Source of the DNA: Pseudomonadota bacterium
Lineage (GTDB): Bacteria > Pseudomonadota > Alphaproteobacteria > Reyranellales > Reyranellaceae
Length of the DNA: 6,517 nucleotides
Direction of reading: 5' to 3'
Assembly: GCA_023436825.1 (NCBI GenBank)
Contig: JAEZHS010000570.1
Span: forward strand, 1 to 6,517
In this document: piece by piece, positions 5,397-6,517 of the stretch
Position numbering within the stretch: the first letter of the stretch is position 1
Layout of the letters: each line of letters starts with the position of its first letter
Position numbers and translations under genes: made by a program
Notes under the pieces: model-generated
Database searches by the model: none
The model's input: only the letters and a program-made list of their open reading frames with translations
What the model was told of the DNA's origin: nothing

Positions 5397-6428
5397 ATGC
5401 GCAATGTGCTAGTGGCGGCGGCGGCCGGATTTGCCGCGACCATTTTTTCGACCGGCGCCATGGCCGGCAAGGATCTCGATGCGATCAAGGCTCGCGGCTC
5501 GCTGGTGTGCGGCGTCGGCACCGGCACGGCGGGCTTCATGATGCAGGACAGCCAGGGCAAATGGGTCGGTCTCGACGTCGATGTCTGCCGGGCGGTGTCC
5601 GCCGCCATTTTCGGCGATTCGGAGAAGGTCAAGTACGTCGGACTGACGTCGCAGCAGCGCTTCACCGCCCTGCAGTCGGGCGAAGTCGACATCCTGTCCA
5701 ACAACACGACCGAGACGCTGACGCGCGACACGGCGCTCGGCCTCGATTTCACCGCCGTCACCTACTATGACGGCCAGGGCTTCCTAGTGAACAAGAAGCT
5801 CGGCGTGAAGAGCGCCAAGGAGCTGAACGGCGCCACGGTGTGCGTGGCGCCCGGCACGACGACCGAGCTCAACCTCGCCGACTACTTCCGCGCCAACAAG
5901 ATGACCTTCAAGCCGGTCGTCATCGAGAAGGTCGAGGAAGTGCGCGCCGCCTTCTTCTCGGGCCGCTGCGACGTCTACACCAACGATTCCTCGAGCCTCT
6001 ACGCGACCCGCGCGGCCAACGTGCCGGCACCGGCCAAGGCGGAGGATTTCATCGTGCTGCCGGAGATCATCTCCAAGGAGCCGCTGGCCCCCGCGGTGCG
6101 CCATGGCGACAACCAGTTCGCCGACATCGTGCGCTGGACGCAGTACGCCATGGTCGAGGCCGAGGAATACGGCATCGATTCCAAGAACGTCGACGAAATG
6201 CTGAAGAGCGAGAATCCGACGATCAAGCGCATCCTCGGCGTCACGCCGGGTATGGGCAAGGCGCTCGGCGTCGACGAGAAGTGGGTCTACAACATCATCA
6301 AGCAGGTCGGGAACTACGGCGAGAGCTTCGAGCGCAATGTCGGCCAGGGCTCCATCCTCAAGATCGACCGTGGCCTGAACAATCTCTGGACGAAGGGCGG
6401 CCTGCAGTACGCCCCTCCGATTCGCTAG
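5397..6428 (+). CDS. Periplasmic amino-acid-binding protein, AapJ paralogue, copy 3
   Basis: Full-length receptor of 343 residues, third member of the tandem Aap set. The signal peptide is residues 1-23 (cleavage at AMA|GKDL), followed by a type II periplasmic binding fold with TRDTALGLDF (109-118), Arg110, TTTELNLADYF (154-164), cysteines 38, 64, 149 and 191, and the LQYAPPIR end. Its pocket segment reads SNNTTET: Glu106 stands where copy 1 has Trp and copy 2 has Tyr, an aromatic-to-acidic swap that could favour a different, perhaps polar or cationic, ligand (inference). Thr122 and the RWTQYA segment (246-251) also set it apart. Residues 131-188 are nearly identical to copy 1, down to long exact DNA runs. 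The start is set by AAGGGG at 5386-5391; a longer in-frame version from 5283 is rejected. No permease gene begins in the 89 bases that follow. Confidence 0.92.
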   Translation: MRNVLVAAAAGFAATIFSTGAMAGKDLDAIKARGSLVCGVGTGTAGFMMQDSQGKWVGLDVDVCRAVSAAIFGDSEKVKYVGLTSQQRFTALQSGEVDILSNNTTETLTRDTALGLDFTAVTYYDGQGFLVNKKLGVKSAKELNGATVCVAPGTTTELNLADYFRANKMTFKPVVIEKVEEVRAAFFSGRCDVYTNDSSSLYATRAANVPAPAKAEDFIVLPEIISKEPLAPAVRHGDNQFADIVRWTQYAMVEAEEYGIDSKNVDEMLKSENPTIKRILGVTPGMGKALGVDEKWVYNIIKQVGNYGESFERNVGQGSILKIDRGLNNLWTKGGLQYAPPIR

Positions 6429-6489
6429 TTCACGAGTAGCGTTGGTTCAAGAAAAGCTGTCAATCCGAGCGTAGCGAGGGGCCTCGGCT

Positions 6490-6506
6490 GCCACCGGACA
6501 GGTGGC
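6490..6506. other. Hairpin downstream of copy 3
   Basis: GCCACC (6490-6495) and GGTGGC (6501-6506) form a perfect 6-base stem around a GGACA loop, 61 bases after the copy 3 stop. No T-run follows; the next bases are GGGCGGGGGGG to the window end. It could be part of a terminator or transcript-stabilising structure, but support is slight. Nothing else between 6429 and 6517 looks like a gene. Confidence 0.3.
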
Positions 6507-6517
6507 GGGCGGGGGGG

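Larger units (their letters stand above)
3035..6428 (+). repeat. Tandem array of three about 1-kb paralogous coding repeats
   Basis: Copies at 3035-4060, 4184-5215 and 5397-6428 lie head to tail, spaced by 123 and 181 bases. Mature proteins are about 81-83% identical in all three pairings by hand count. Only one indel lies inside the mature proteins: copy 1 is 3 residues shorter near residue 212. Residues 153-180 (copy 1 numbering) are identical in all copies. Long exact DNA runs are shared pairwise, for example 77 bases between 3503-3579 and 5862-5938. The array is large enough to support homologous deletion or gene conversion. Confidence 0.9.

Noticed and set aside
3035..6428. Tandem array considered as a novel operon-like system or defence-type cassette.
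   Set aside because: All three genes are plain members of a well-known transport receptor family; the unusual part is the copy number, not a new function.

Overview
This window is GC-rich DNA that looks like an alphaproteobacterial chromosome. That reading rests on the codon use (third positions mostly G/C) and on close family matches: an AapJ-type amino-acid-binding protein, an M23 peptidase of the alphaproteobacterial secreted type, and a YhhW-type pirin. No genus can be named from the sequence alone. All five protein genes are intact, and I see no RNA gene, insertion sequence or CRISPR array.

Layout: a pirin-family cupin gene lies on the minus strand at the left (64-945). A 535-base non-coding stretch follows (946-1480). 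It is AT-richer towards its right end and carries TGCAAC half-sites and a hairpin with a T-run ahead of the next gene. Everything further right is on the plus strand: a secreted M23 (LytM-type) zinc endopeptidase (1481-2887), then three tandem paralogous genes for periplasmic amino-acid-binding proteins (3035-4060, 4184-5215, 5397-6428). A clear intrinsic terminator sits between binding-protein copies 1 and 2. A long imperfect palindrome containing a tandem decamer sits between copies 2 and 3.

The three binding proteins are the main point of interest. By hand count the mature proteins are about 81-83% identical in every pairing, each with its own signal peptide and ribosome binding site. No permease or ATPase gene (aapQ, aapM, aapP) is in the window, including the 89 bases after copy 3. 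The likely picture is an expanded set of receptors for one general L-amino-acid ABC transporter encoded beyond the window or elsewhere. Differences cluster in segments expected to line the ligand pocket, so the copies may differ in specificity. The pirin and the peptidase have no evident functional link to them. I found no convincing previously undescribed system; the findings concern how this paralogue array evolved and is expressed, and a few unexplained palindromes.
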